From Synechococcus sp. LA31 (GTDB taxonomy: Bacteria > Cyanobacteriota > Cyanobacteriia > PCC-6307 > Cyanobiaceae): a DNA stretch of 64,000 nt. A program made the position numbers and the translations under genes. Under the pieces are notes generated by a model that worked only from the letters and a program-made list of their open reading frames with translations, had not been told where the DNA came from and made no database searches. This document shows, one piece after another, positions 9,339 to 18,753 of the stretch. How positions within the stretch are numbered: position 1 is the stretch's first letter; every line of letters begins with the position of its first letter. The stretch covers positions 1,798,001 through 1,862,000 of the forward strand of contig NZ_CP075523.1 of the NCBI RefSeq assembly GCF_018502385.1, read 5' to 3'.

Positions 9339-10595
9339 GTGGGGGAGTTGTTGCAGGTGCCCTTCGCGGCGCCAGCCGGGCCGCGGAGTCAGAGGAGCGG
9401 TGGTCGCACCCGCCGCAGACGCCAGCGCCGCGACCAACAGCCACGGGGGCACAACCCAGCCGTGGAGTATGCGCGGCTTTGGCGGCTGGTGTGGTCGCGC
9501 TGCCCAGGCATCGGCTGGCAGCGATTGGAGCGGATCGAAGGGATGTTTGGCAGCCTGGAGCTCGCCTGGCAGGCCAAGGAGTCGGATTTGCTGCACGCCC
9601 TCAGCGGCCGCACCCGGCTGAAGCCGCAGGAGGCGGAAGCCATCGGCCGCTACCGCGAGAAGCTCGGGCCCACGCCCTTCAAACAACCGCTGTGCAGGGA
9701 TCAACGGCGGCGGTGGACGACGCCGCTCTGCCTCCTCCCCGACGACCCTGCCTACCCTTCAGCCCTGCTGGATCTGGATCGACCGCCGACCCAGCTGTTC
9801 TGGCACGGGCGCGGGTCGCTTTGGGCTCCGCTCTGCCGCGGTCAGGCCGTGGCGGTGGTCGGAACTCGCCGACCATCGCGTCACGGAGGCGGCATGGCCC
9901 GAGCGATCGGGCGTGCCCTGGCCGAGGCCGGTTGGCCGGTGGTGAGTGGACTAGCCGAGGGGATTGACGCTGAAGCCCATCAGGGATGCCTGGAGGCTGG
10001 TGGCCGGCCGGTTGGCGTGCTCGGCACTCCACTGAGCCGCGTGTATCCACGCCATCACCATCAGCTGCAGGCGGCCGTAGGCGAGCAGGGGCTGCTGGTG
10101 AGCGAGCTGGCTCACGGCACCCCAGGGCGCCCGGGCCATTTCGCCCTGCGCAATCGTCTACAGGTGGGCCTTGCCCAGGCGCTAGTGCTGGTGGAATGCC
10201 CTGAGAGCAGCGGCGCCCTGCATTCAGCCACCATTGCCTGGGAACTGGGGATGCCGATCTGGGTGGTGCCGGCTGACGCTTCCAAATTCAGCGCCGCAGG
10301 CAGCAACCGCTGGCTGGGACAGGGCGCAACACCCTTGCTTAGCCCGGCCGATCTGCTCAGCAGCCTCGGCGCCGGGCCACTGATGGCGCGTGCAGCAGCG
10401 GAGCCCACAGCGGAGCACGGCGCTCTGCAATTGCGTGAAGCCGCTCTGCTTGGGGCGATGGGGGCTGGCGCATCGCTGGATCAACTCTGTGATCGGTTGC
10501 GCCTGAGCCCTGCGGTGTTGAGCGAGCGACTGCTGCGGCTGGAGCTAGCGGGGTTACTGCGCAGTGAGCCCGGCCTCTGGTGGAGGCCCTGCTGA
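9339..10595 (+). CDS. dprA: DNA-protecting protein DprA (Smf)
   Basis: 418-residue DprA, which binds incoming single-stranded DNA during natural transformation and loads RecA. The Rossmann-like core is clear: AVAVVGTRRPSRHGGGMARA, VVSGLAEGIDAEAHQGCLEAG, the GTPLSRVYPRHHHQL segment, LLVSELAHGTPGRPGHFALR and NRLQVGLAQALVLVE. The first 35 residues are basic and glutamine/arginine rich and may include a non-conserved extension, so the real start could lie further in. The last 60 residues form a winged-helix (DML1-like) domain. No competence pilus genes are in the window. A LexA-like dyad precedes the gene. Confidence 0.92.
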   Translation: MGELLQVPFAAPAGPRSQRSGGRTRRRRQRRDQQPRGHNPAVEYARLWRLVWSRCPGIGWQRLERIEGMFGSLELAWQAKESDLLHALSGRTRLKPQEAEAIGRYREKLGPTPFKQPLCRDQRRRWTTPLCLLPDDPAYPSALLDLDRPPTQLFWHGRGSLWAPLCRGQAVAVVGTRRPSRHGGGMARAIGRALAEAGWPVVSGLAEGIDAEAHQGCLEAGGRPVGVLGTPLSRVYPRHHHQLQAAVGEQGLLVSELAHGTPGRPGHFALRNRLQVGLAQALVLVECPESSGALHSATIAWELGMPIWVVPADASKFSAAGSNRWLGQGATPLLSPADLLSSLGAGPLMARAAAEPTAEHGALQLREAALLGAMGAGASLDQLCDRLRLSPAVLSERLLRLELAGLLRSEPGLWWRPC

Positions 10596-10620
10596 GCCAG
10601 CCTCTGCTTAGGGTTTAGAG

Positions 10621-11502
10621 ATGCACTACCCGGTGGTCGCAACCGATCTTCTGCAGTGGCGGCGGCAACAGCTTGAGCGGGGCGGCCAACCCAGTGAGCT
10701 GGACTGGTTGCTTGATCTGGAGGGCGGGCTGCCATGGCAAAAGCAGCAACAACTGCGGCTCTATCCCGAGGAACCCGTAGCCCTGGCAGTGCCGCTGAGC
10801 CGGCTGGCGGAGCTGTGGCAGCAATACCTCCAACAGCACACGCCATTGCAATACCTCGTGGGCCGTTGCCCATGGCGGGATCTCGACATCAAGGTGGAAC
10901 CTGGAGCCTTGATTCCCAGGCAGGAAACAGAGCTGCTCGTGGATCTGGCTCAGGGCCTGATTGGCCCCCAATGGGCGAACCCTCCGATGCGCTGGGCGGA
11001 CCTGGGCACAGGATCGGGCTGCTTAGCTCTAGCCCTGGCGCGCAGCTGGCCCAACAGCCTGGGCTGGGCCGTAGACCAATCGCCCCAAGCCCTCGCCCTG
11101 GCCAAGCGCAACCTTTCAACCGAGACCGGTGTGCAACTGCGCCAGGGCAGCTGGTGGGCTCCCCTCCACGATTGCCTGGGACAGCTGGATCTGGTGGTAT
11201 CCAATCCCCCGTACATCCCCACAGAGATATGGCGTGACCTAGAGCCACAGGTGCGCGATCACGAACCTGAACTGGCCCTCCATGGCGGCAGCGACGGCCT
11301 CGATGCCATCCGCGCCATCACTGCCGGTGCAGCGATGGCGCTTGCCCCAGGCGGTTGGCTGTTGATCGAGCACCACCACGACCAAAGCGCCGCGGTACTT
11401 GAACTGCTCGCCGCCGGCGGGTTAGAGCAACGGGAAGCCCACCAAGATCTCGAGGGCGTGAAGCGCTTCGCCAGTGGTCGGCGCCAGGCGGCGCCGACCT
11501 GA
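10621..11502 (+). CDS. prmC: Release factor glutamine methyltransferase
   Basis: HemK/PrmC, 293 residues: methylates the glutamine of the GGQ motif in release factors RF1 and RF2 with SAM, aiding translation termination. The N-terminal helical domain is followed by the characteristic VGRCPWRDLDIKVEPGALIP RQETE segment, the SAM site WADLGTGSGCLALALA, and the catalytic VVSNPPYIPTE (NPPY motif). The ATG start at 10621 is 26 bases after dprA, so it probably shares a transcript with dprA and the downstream tsaC-type gene. Confidence 0.95.
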   Translation: MHYPVVATDLLQWRRQQLERGGQPSELDWLLDLEGGLPWQKQQQLRLYPEEPVALAVPLSRLAELWQQYLQQHTPLQYLVGRCPWRDLDIKVEPGALIPRQETELLVDLAQGLIGPQWANPPMRWADLGTGSGCLALALARSWPNSLGWAVDQSPQALALAKRNLSTETGVQLRQGSWWAPLHDCLGQLDLVVSNPPYIPTEIWRDLEPQVRDHEPELALHGGSDGLDAIRAITAGAAMALAPGGWLLIEHHHDQSAAVLELLAAGGLEQREAHQDLEGVKRFASGRRQAAPT

Positions 11503-11532
11503 TCCGCAACGCAACGCCAGCAGCAGCCTGCG

Positions 11533-12138
11533 ATGACCAGCCAAGCCGTTCCAGCGATCGAGCTCGCCGCACGCCTCCAGGCCGGCGAAGCAGCGCTCTT
11601 TCCAACCGACACACTGCCAGCCCTAGCAGCGCGGCCCGAATCCGCAGCGCTGTTGTGGGAGCTGAAACAGCGCCCTCAGCACAAGCCTGTGATTCTGATG
11701 GCAGCAACAAGCGCGGAGCTGCTGAGCTGCCTGGGAGTGCCGATCGATCCGGCCTGGCAAGCCATGGCTGATCGCTACTGGCCCGGAGCGCTCACCCTGG
11801 TGTTACCAGCCCGGGGCCCTCTGCTAGCGCAACTCAACCCAGGCGGCACCAGCCTCGGGGTGCGGCTACCGGCCTGCCCAGCGGCCCAGGCACTGCTGGC
11901 TAAGACTGGACCCCTTGCTACCACCAGCGCCAACCGCTCAGGGGAGCCTGCCTGCCTGGATCACCAACAAGCAGGCGATCGTTTTCCAGCTGTGGCACAA
12001 CTAGCTCCCGTGCCCTGGCCAGCCCTCTCGGGCCAAGGCAGCACGGTGATGGAGTGGTGTCCAGCAGGGGGCTGGAATCTGCTCCGCGCTGGTGCTGTAC
12101 TGCCGCCTGAACTTGAGAGTATTGGCCACTCAATCTGA
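11533..12138 (+). CDS. tsaC: L-threonylcarbamoyladenylate synthase (Sua5/YrdC family)
   Basis: 201-residue YrdC/Sua5-domain enzyme that makes threonylcarbamoyl-AMP from threonine, bicarbonate and ATP for t6A37 modification of ANN-decoding tRNAs. Motifs: ALFPTDTLPALAARPES near the N terminus, KQRPQHKPVILMAA (KxR substrate motif), DRYWPGALTLVLPA, LGVRLPACPAAQALL, and ATTSANRSGEPA. It lacks the extra C-terminal Sua5 domain, so the short TsaC/YrdC type is favoured. It lies 30 bases after prmC, and its TGA overlaps the ATG of the next small gene (TGATG), implying translational coupling. Confidence 0.9.
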   Translation: MTSQAVPAIELAARLQAGEAALFPTDTLPALAARPESAALLWELKQRPQHKPVILMAATSAELLSCLGVPIDPAWQAMADRYWPGALTLVLPARGPLLAQLNPGGTSLGVRLPACPAAQALLAKTGPLATTSANRSGEPACLDHQQAGDRFPAVAQLAPVPWPALSGQGSTVMEWCPAGGWNLLRAGAVLPPELESIGHSI

Positions 12139-12299
12139 TGGCGCTGATCCTTCTGGTGGCCTTACTCCTCGGCTTCAACCACTGGCTGCTGGAACCGGTG
12201 CTCATCGCCTCCAGTGAGCTGTTGGAGCTCAAGCTGCTGCCCTGGCTTCTGCTGGCGATCGTGGTCTGGCTGCTGGCGGGTCGCCCCGGAAACCGCTGA
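12138..12299 (+). CDS. Small membrane protein, function unknown
   Basis: A 53-residue open frame beginning MALILLVALLLGFNHWLLEP and ending VVWLLAGRPGNR. Two hydrophobic stretches (residues 2-18 and 33-47) flank a short polar segment with two glutamates, suggesting a two-span hairpin protein. The start overlaps the tsaC stop as TGATG, a layout that favours a real, coupled gene. No function is recognisable. The converging psaB gene and its terminator lie just downstream. Confidence 0.65.
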   Translation: MALILLVALLLGFNHWLLEPVLIASSELLELKLLPWLLLAIVVWLLAGRPGNR

Positions 12300-12340
12300 G
12301 CGCCGCAACGCGAGAGCAAAGTCAAGCCATCACGCCAACG

Positions 12341-12367
12341 AAAAAGCCCCCGGCGGAAGCCGGAGGC
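12341..12367 (-). terminator. Rho-independent terminator after psaB
   Basis: Minus-strand hairpin GCCTCCGGC-TTCC-GCCGGGGGC followed by five T, with one G-U pair in the stem. It lies 67 bases beyond the psaB stop and closes the psaA-psaB operon. Confidence 0.85.
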
Positions 12368-12433
12368 TGAAGTCGTCCCTCGAAGGGGGCAAGGGCAGGA
12401 AAGAGAGCGGCTGAAAGCAGCCGCTCAAAGACA

Positions 12434-14644
12434 TCAGCCGAACTTGCCAGAAGTTGAGGCGATCAGGAAGGCGGCGTAGGTCACGAAGTAGCCCACGGTG
12501 AAGTGAGCCAGACCAACCACACGAGCCTGAACGATCGAGAGAGCCACGGGCTTGTCGCGCCAGCCCACCAGGTTGGCGAGCGGAGTGCGTTGGTGAGCCC
12601 AGACGATGGTCTCGATCAGTTCCTGCCAATAACCGCGCCAGGAGATCAGGAACATGAAGCCGGTGGCCCAGATCAGGTGACCGAACAGGAACATCCAGGC
12701 CCAGACGGCGAGGTTGTTGCTGCCATACGGGTTGTAACCGTTGATCAGCTGAGAGGAGTTGAGCCACAGGTAGTCGCGGAACCAGCCCATCAGATAGGTG
12801 CTGGATTCGTTGAACTGAGCCACGTTGCCCTGCCAGATGGCGAGGTGCTTCCAGTGCCAATAGAAGGTGAGCCAGCCCACGGTATTCAGGGCCCAGAAGA
12901 CAGCCAGATAGAAGGCGTCCCAGGCACTGATGTCGCAGGTGCCGCCACGGCCGGGGCCGTCGCAGGGGAAGGAGTAGCCGAAGTCCTTTTTGTCGGGCAT
13001 CAGCTTGGAACCCCGGGCATCCAGGGCACCCTTCACCAGGATCAAGGTGGTGGTGTGCAGACCCAGGGCGATGGCGTGGTGCACCAGGAAGTCGCCAGGG
13101 CCGATCTGCAGGAACAGATCGTTGCCACCGTCGTTGATGGCATCCATCCAACCGCCCATGTAGGCGGCGCTGGCATTGCTAGCAGCGCTAGCGCCATTGG
13201 AGAGGAGCACATCGAAGCCGTACATAGCCTTACCAGAGGCGGCCTGCACGAACTGTGCGAACACGGGCTCCACCAGGATCTGCTTCTCGGGGGTACCGAA
13301 GGCCACCACCACGTCGTTATGGACGTAGAGGCCCAGGGTGTGGAAACCGAGGAACAGAGATACCCAGCTCAGGTGGCTGATGATCGCTTCTTTGTGTTCG
13401 AGCATCCGAGCCAGGACATTGTCCTTATTGGCTTCGGGGTCGTAATCACGGATGAAGAAGATCGCACCGTGAGCGAAGGCACCGCACATCAGGAAGATGG
13501 CGATGTACTGGTGGTGGGTGTAAAGCGCAGCCTGTGTGGTGTAGTCCTTCGCGATGAACGCGTAGGACGGCATCGAATACATGTGCTGCGCCACCAGGCT
13601 GGTCACAACGCCCAGGGAAGCCAGGGCCAGACCGAGCTGGAAGTGGAGCGAGTTGTTGATGGTGTCGTAGAGACCCTTGTGGCCAGCGCCGAGGTCACCA
13701 GGGGTGCCCTTGGGCGGGTTGTGGGCTTCGAGGATCTCGCGGATCGAGTGGCCGATACCGAAGTTGGTCCGGTACATGTGGCCGGCAATCACAAACAGAC
13801 AGCCAATCGCCAGGTGGTGATGGGCAATGTCGGTGAGCCAGAGGGCCTCACTCTGAGGATGGAAACCACCCAGGAAGGTGAGGATGGCGGTGCCTGCGCC
13901 TTCTGAGGTACCGAACACCTGATAGGCGGTGTCGGGGTTCTGGGCGTAAACGCCCCAATTGCCGGTGAAGAACGGAGCCAGACCCGCGGGGTGAGGCAGC
14001 ACATTCAGGAAGTTGTCCCAACCGACGTGCTGACCGCGGGATTCAGGAATCGCCACGTGAACCAGGTGACCGGCCCAGGCGATGGAGCTGAAGCCGAACA
14101 GCACCGCAAGGTGGTGGTTCAGGCGGGATTCAGCGTTCTTGAACCAAGCCAGGGAAGGCCGGAACTTGGGCTGCAGGTGCAGCCAGCCAGCGAACAGAGC
14201 CCAGGCCGACAGGATCATCATGAAGATGGAACCCTGATACAGCTCGGCATTGGTGCGCATGCCAATCGTGTACCACCAGTGGTACACGCCGGAGTACGCA
14301 ATGTTCACCGGGGAGGAGGCGCCGGCCTGGGTGAAGGCCGTGATGGCGCCTTGGCCGAAGTGGGGATCCCAGATCGCGTGAGCGATGGGACGAACATGCA
14401 GAGGATCGGCGACCCACTGCTCGAAGTTGCCCTGCCAGGCGACATGGAACAGGTTGCCCGAAACCCAGAGGCCGATGATCGCGAGGTGACCGAAGTGGGT
14501 GGAGAAGAGCTTTTGGTAAAGCTTCTCCTCCGTCATTCCGTCATGGCTCTCGAAGTCGTGAGCCGTGGCGATCCCGTACCAAATACGACGGGTTGTCGGG
14601 TCCTGTGCCAGGCCCTGGCTGAACGAAGGAAATTTCGTTGCCAT
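12434..14644 (-). CDS. psaB: Photosystem I P700 apoprotein A2
   Basis: 736-residue core subunit of photosystem I, which with PsaA binds P700, most antenna chlorophylls and the electron carriers to FX. It has 11 transmembrane helices and the FX-cluster loop [20 protein letters not shown], whose two cysteines ligate the [4Fe-4S] centre. The N terminus [20 protein letters not shown] is that of PsaB. It starts 19 bases downstream of psaA, so both are made from one transcript, and a terminator follows. Length and motifs are normal. Confidence 0.98.
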   Translation of the reverse strand: MATKFPSFSQGLAQDPTTRRIWYGIATAHDFESHDGMTEEKLYQKLFSTHFGHLAIIGLWVSGNLFHVAWQGNFEQWVADPLHVRPIAHAIWDPHFGQGAITAFTQAGASSPVNIAYSGVYHWWYTIGMRTNAELYQGSIFMMILSAWALFAGWLHLQPKFRPSLAWFKNAESRLNHHLAVLFGFSSIAWAGHLVHVAIPESRGQHVGWDNFLNVLPHPAGLAPFFTGNWGVYAQNPDTAYQVFGTSEGAGTAILTFLGGFHPQSEALWLTDIAHHHLAIGCLFVIAGHMYRTNFGIGHSIREILEAHNPPKGTPGDLGAGHKGLYDTINNSLHFQLGLALASLGVVTSLVAQHMYSMPSYAFIAKDYTTQAALYTHHQYIAIFLMCGAFAHGAIFFIRDYDPEANKDNVLARMLEHKEAIISHLSWVSLFLGFHTLGLYVHNDVVVAFGTPEKQILVEPVFAQFVQAASGKAMYGFDVLLSNGASAASNASAAYMGGWMDAINDGGNDLFLQIGPGDFLVHHAIALGLHTTTLILVKGALDARGSKLMPDKKDFGYSFPCDGPGRGGTCDISAWDAFYLAVFWALNTVGWLTFYWHWKHLAIWQGNVAQFNESSTYLMGWFRDYLWLNSSQLINGYNPYGSNNLAVWAWMFLFGHLIWATGFMFLISWRGYWQELIETIVWAHQRTPLANLVGWRDKPVALSIVQARVVGLAHFTVGYFVTYAAFLIASTSGKFG

Positions 14645-14663
14645 TGGGAAAGGTCAGGAGAGG

Positions 14664-16967
14664 TCAGCCGACCGCAATGATGCGGGCCAGGAAGAACGAC
14701 CAGGTGGTCGCGATGCCGCCCAGCAGATAGTGGGCAACACCAACGGCACGGCCCTGGGTGATGGAGAGCGCCCGCGGCTGAATGGCGGGAGCAACCTTCA
14801 GCTTGTTGTGGGCCCAAACAATGGACTCAATCAGCTCTTGCCAGTAGCCGCGGCCACTGAACAGGAACATCAAGCTGAACGCCCAGACGAAGTGGGCACC
14901 CAGGAACATCAGACCGTAGGCACTTGAGGCAGAGCCATAGCTGTTGATCACCTGTGCAGCCTGAGCCCACAGGAAGTCACGCAGCCAGCCATTGATCGTG
15001 ATGGCGCTTTGGGCAAAGTTGCCGTTGGTGATGTGAGACACGGTTCCGTCAGCGTTGACGGTGCCCCACACGTCGCTCTGCATCTTCCAAGAGAAGTGGA
15101 AGATGACGATCGACAGGGAGTTGTACATCCAGAACAGGCCCAGGAACACGTGGTCCCAAGCCGACACCTGGCAGGTACCGCCACGGCCGGGGCCGTCGCA
15201 GGGGAAACGGAAGCCGAGGTTCGCCTTGTCGGGAACCAGGCGGCTGCTGCGGGCATAAAGAACACCCTTCAACAGGATCAGCACCGTCACGTGAATCGTG
15301 AAGGCGTGAATGTGGTGGACCATGAAGTCGGCCGTTCCCAGGGGGATCGGACCGGCTGCCACCTTGCCGCCCACGGCCACCACGGTGCCGTTGAACACTT
15401 CGCTCACGCCGGCGAGGGCATTGGGAGCGGTGCTACCGGCAGCAGCAGCGTGCAGACCCTGAATCCACTGCGCGAAGACGGGCTTCAGGGCAATGGCGGA
15501 GTCGCTGAACATGTCCTGGGGACGACCCAGGGCACGCATGGTGTCGTTGTGGATGTAGAGGCCGAAGCTGTGGAAGCCCAGCCAGATACACACCCAATTG
15601 AGGTGTGAGATCAGGGCATCACGCGCCTTGAGCACCCGGTCGAGCACGTTGTCGACGTGCTTGGCGGGGTCGTAGTCGCGGATCATGGCGATGGCAGCGT
15701 GAGCGCCGGCGCCAACGATCAGGAAGCCACCAATCCAGGTGTGGTGGGTGAAAATCGACAGCTGGGTCGGGTAGTCGATGCCGATGTAGGGATACGGAGG
15801 CATCGCATACATGTGCTGAGCCACGATGATGCTCAGCGAACCCATCAGAGCCAGATTCACAGCCAGCTGGGCGTGCCAGCTGGTGGTCATGAACTCGTAG
15901 AGACCGTCATGACCATTGGAGGCGGGGAACAGCAGGGGGTCGCCCTTCTGGCCCTCGAGGATCTCCTTGATGCTGTGACCGATACCCCAGTTGGTCCGGT
16001 ACATGTGACCGGCCACGATGAACAGCACCGCAATCGCCAGGTGGTGATGAGCGATATCGCTCATCCACAGGCTGCCAGTCACAGGATTCAGACCACCTTT
16101 AAAGGTGAGGAAATCGCTGTAAGCAGCCCAGTTGCCGGTGAAGAAGGCATTGATGCCAGCACCGAAACCGGGGAACAGCTGGGCGATGAGGTCCTGATTC
16201 AGGAACTCGTGGGGGAGGGGAATGTCGGCGTAGGTGGCGATGGTCTTGCCGTTGAGCGCCAGCGGCTTGCCGGCGTCGATGGCATCCATGAGCGCTGTCG
16301 TGGGCAGAGACACATGGATCAGGTGTCCTGTCCAGGACAGGGAGCCCAGACCAAGCAGACCGGCCAGATGGTGGTTGAGCATCGACTCAACGTTCTGGAA
16401 CCACTCGAGCTTGGGAGCCGCCTTGTGGTAGTGGAACACGCCGGCATTGAGCATCAAGCCGGCCATCACCAGAGCACCGATGGCCAGAGCCATCAGCTGC
16501 GTTTCGTTGGTGATGCCCCAGGCCCGCCACACATGGAAGAGGCCGGAGGTGATCTGAATGCCGTGGAAGCCGGCACCCACATCGCCATTGAGGATTTCTT
16601 GGCCGAACACAGGCCAAACCACCTGCGCACTGGGTTTCACGTGCGTGGGGTCGGCCAGCCAGCCGGAGTAATTGGAGAAGCGGGCGCCGTGGAAGAAGGC
16701 ACCGCTCAGCCAAATGAAGATGACAGCCAGATGACCGAAGTGGGCCGAAAAGATCTTCCGGCTGACCTCTTCGAGATCGCTGGTGTGGCTGTCGAAGTCG
16801 TGAGCGTTGGCGTGGAGGTTCCAAACCCACGTGGTGGTTTTGGGACCTTTGGCAAGGCTGCGATCGAAATGGCCGGGCTTGCCGAACAGTTCGAAGGTGG
16901 CCGGGTTGTTCACCCGGTCGACCTGGGCCTTCGCCGTTTTCCCACGCTCTGGTGGGCTGATGGTCAT
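14664..16967 (-). CDS. psaA: Photosystem I P700 apoprotein A1
   Basis: 767-residue PsaA, partner of PsaB in the photosystem I reaction centre. The start is the ATG at 16967 ([20 protein letters not shown]); the open frame extends 50 codons upstream but that part is not PsaA-like. The FX loop [20 protein letters not shown] and the long series of histidine-containing helices (for example [20 protein letters not shown]) are intact. It is first in the psaA-psaB operon, with a leader of roughly 200 bases upstream and a plausible RpaB-type promoter region near 17180-17235. Confidence 0.98.
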   Translation of the reverse strand: MTISPPERGKTAKAQVDRVNNPATFELFGKPGHFDRSLAKGPKTTTWVWNLHANAHDFDSHTSDLEEVSRKIFSAHFGHLAVIFIWLSGAFFHGARFSNYSGWLADPTHVKPSAQVVWPVFGQEILNGDVGAGFHGIQITSGLFHVWRAWGITNETQLMALAIGALVMAGLMLNAGVFHYHKAAPKLEWFQNVESMLNHHLAGLLGLGSLSWTGHLIHVSLPTTALMDAIDAGKPLALNGKTIATYADIPLPHEFLNQDLIAQLFPGFGAGINAFFTGNWAAYSDFLTFKGGLNPVTGSLWMSDIAHHHLAIAVLFIVAGHMYRTNWGIGHSIKEILEGQKGDPLLFPASNGHDGLYEFMTTSWHAQLAVNLALMGSLSIIVAQHMYAMPPYPYIGIDYPTQLSIFTHHTWIGGFLIVGAGAHAAIAMIRDYDPAKHVDNVLDRVLKARDALISHLNWVCIWLGFHSFGLYIHNDTMRALGRPQDMFSDSAIALKPVFAQWIQGLHAAAAGSTAPNALAGVSEVFNGTVVAVGGKVAAGPIPLGTADFMVHHIHAFTIHVTVLILLKGVLYARSSRLVPDKANLGFRFPCDGPGRGGTCQVSAWDHVFLGLFWMYNSLSIVIFHFSWKMQSDVWGTVNADGTVSHITNGNFAQSAITINGWLRDFLWAQAAQVINSYGSASSAYGLMFLGAHFVWAFSLMFLFSGRGYWQELIESIVWAHNKLKVAPAIQPRALSITQGRAVGVAHYLLGGIATTWSFFLARIIAVG

Positions 16968-17436
16968 CGAGACGTTCCTCGAGGGACGGGGTCGAGGTGG
17001 AGGTCCACCCTTCCGGCCTGACGCACCGGACGAACCGGCAACGCGAGACCAGTGGAGCCACGGACGGAGGCAACAAGGCTGCGCTCGCCCATGGGCACCA
17101 GCCACAAGAGGGAGCACAGACGAAGCTGAAACCCCTTTTCATGACTGGAGCTTGGGCCCCAAAAAGGGGACCGCTGGCGGAAGTATAAAAGTGAATTCCA
17201 AGCTCTTTGGCCAGGCAGTTACAAAGGTTCAATCCGGAGCCGCCCCAGTCAGAGACTGAGCTCTCGCGGAAGCAAACCATCAGCGAAAAAACCGGAGTTT
17301 CAGCGGTTGAGCTAGTCAATCAAGGGCAATTAGCGCCGGTTTCTTGTTAGCGATTCACACTTGCGCCGCTTGTTGATGTCCGCAACGCTGCAGAATGAAC
17401 GCATCACGCTCAGCGCGAGCATCGGGAGGTTTCAAC
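16968..17436. other. psaA leader and divergent promoter region
   Basis: 469 bases with no convincing gene between divergent psaA and the lipoprotein gene. The psaA-proximal 200 bases would be a long 5' leader. Further out are a CCCC-A5-GGGG hairpin (about 17158-17170), a -10-like hexamer and an HLR1-like element (listed separately). The lipoprotein-proximal part holds a Shine-Dalgarno GGGAGGT at 17424-17430. Confidence 0.6.
17181..17233 (-). promoter_or_regulatory. Candidate psaA promoter with HLR1-like (RpaB) element
   Basis: On the minus strand TATACT (bases 17181-17186) could be a -10 box about 215 bases ahead of the psaA ATG, and no good -35 lies 17 bases away. Upstream of it, bases 17218-17232 hold GTTACAAA followed by an imperfect GTTCAAT, similar to the paired (G/T)TTACA(A/T)(A/T) repeats bound by RpaB, known to control psaA light responses in other cyanobacteria. 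Spacing is one base short of the consensus, so this is tentative. Confidence 0.35.
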
Positions 17437-18753
17437 ATGCTGGCGGCACCGCGGCGGGCGCTTTTGGCCCTGGTGCTGGTTGTGCTCACTCTCGTGAGTG
17501 GGGGCTGCAGCAAAACAGCATCTCCAGAGCGGGGCTCAGGCTTGGAGCCCAACCTGAGCGCCACTGCGCCCAGCGGCGCCCTGCAGGAAGTCGCTCCACC
17601 GGGCGCCGTACAACAACTGAACGAACGTCTTAATGAGCGGTCGCCACAGGTGCAGGTCATCGCCCCAGCAGATCAGGCGCTGTTACCAGAGGGCCCCTGG
17701 AGCCTGAAGCTTCAGGTAAACGATTGGCCCCTGATGGATGCCGGCAGCCTGGGGCTGGGGCCGCACCTGGTGGTGCAGCTCGACGATCAGGAGCCCCTGC
17801 GCATCAGCAGCGCTGAAGCCGCAGCCAACGTGGCGATGCCGGCTCTGCGGCCTGGCAGCCACCGCGTCACGGTGTATGCCGCCCGGCCCTGGGGCGAGGC
17901 GGTGAAGGCCCCTGGAGCCAGTGCCCAGATCCGCCTGAACCGGGTGGCCCGTAACGCCGCCGAACTACCCGCCAGCGGCAGCGCCCAACTGATTGCCGCC
18001 AGCCCCGATGCACTGCAACAGATCGAGCCGGTGCTGATCGACTGGCTGCTGCTGGATGCGCCCCTGCAGAACCTGCGTGGCGACGATGCCCGCTGGCGCC
18101 TGCGCATCAGCGTGAACGGCGACAGCTTCCTGGTGGACCGGCAGACCCCCCTATGGCTCAAGGGCTTTAAACGGGGCAGCAACGCGGTGCAGCTGGAGCT
18201 GCTCGATGGCCGAGGCGATCCGCTCAACCCTCCGTTCAACAGCGTGGTGCGCGAGGTGGTGGTTGGCACAGGCAACCGGCCAGCCTGGCTGCGCCCCAAC
18301 CTCACGCCAGCAGAACTCGCGCTGCTGGCAGGAGAACAACCCGCACCAGCGCCGGAAACGCCACTCCCCCCCGTTAACACTGAACCTCAAGCCCTTGCGC
18401 CCTCTGCTGAAGCTGCGCCAGCGGAGGAACCAGCCCTTGAACCCATCGCTGCTGCAGAGCCTCCGGCGGATCAGCCTGCGCCGCAGGAGCCGGATGCCCA
18501 GCAGCCTGCCGACAAGGACGAGACGGATACCCAGGCCGTGGAAGACGGCGAAGAAGCTCCGTTAACCGAAGGTGCGGCCAACGAGCCACCCCAGCCAGAA
18601 GAGCCTGCTCTAGCCAGCGCTCCCCCTGAGCGTGTGGCTCCCCAGAGCAGCCTGAGCGGCTCGGCCCGTGATCAGGTGAACGCTGATGGAACTCTTCAAC
18701 AGCCCCCCGCCCGCAGCCCCCTAGCCGGGCTGCGAGAGAAGCTGGGTGGATGA
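17437..18753 (+). CDS. Putative lipoprotein with Pro/Ala/Glu-rich tail
   Basis: 438 residues from the ATG at 17437, chosen because GGGAGGT lies 6 bases ahead; an ATG at 17395 in the same frame would add 14 residues. It begins MLAAPRRALLALVLVVLTLV followed by SGGC, a signal peptide with lipobox, so it is probably anchored to a membrane outside the cytoplasm. Residues 60-290 form a compact beta-rich region of unknown family (QVQVIAPADQALLPEGPW, HRVTVYAARPWGEA). The last 130 residues are a low-complexity P/A/E/Q linker ending in SPLAGLREKLGG. Its stop overlaps the next start (ATGA), linking it to the cobalamin gene, but I see no functional reason for that pairing. Confidence 0.75.
   Translation: MLAAPRRALLALVLVVLTLVSGGCSKTASPERGSGLEPNLSATAPSGALQEVAPPGAVQQLNERLNERSPQVQVIAPADQALLPEGPWSLKLQVNDWPLMDAGSLGLGPHLVVQLDDQEPLRISSAEAAANVAMPALRPGSHRVTVYAARPWGEAVKAPGASAQIRLNRVARNAAELPASGSAQLIAASPDALQQIEPVLIDWLLLDAPLQNLRGDDARWRLRISVNGDSFLVDRQTPLWLKGFKRGSNAVQLELLDGRGDPLNPPFNSVVREVVVGTGNRPAWLRPNLTPAELALLAGEQPAPAPETPLPPVNTEPQALAPSAEAAPAEEPALEPIAAAEPPADQPAPQEPDAQQPADKDETDTQAVEDGEEAPLTEGAANEPPQPEEPALASAPPERVAPQSSLSGSARDQVNADGTLQQPPARSPLAGLREKLGG

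Noticed and set aside
12503-13906. Antisense open frame across psaB
   Set aside because: Same reason: mirrors psaB, no recognisable domain or ribosome binding site.
15657-17021. Antisense open frame across psaA
   Set aside because: Opposite a conserved photosystem gene; composition is that of a reverse complement of a coding sequence.
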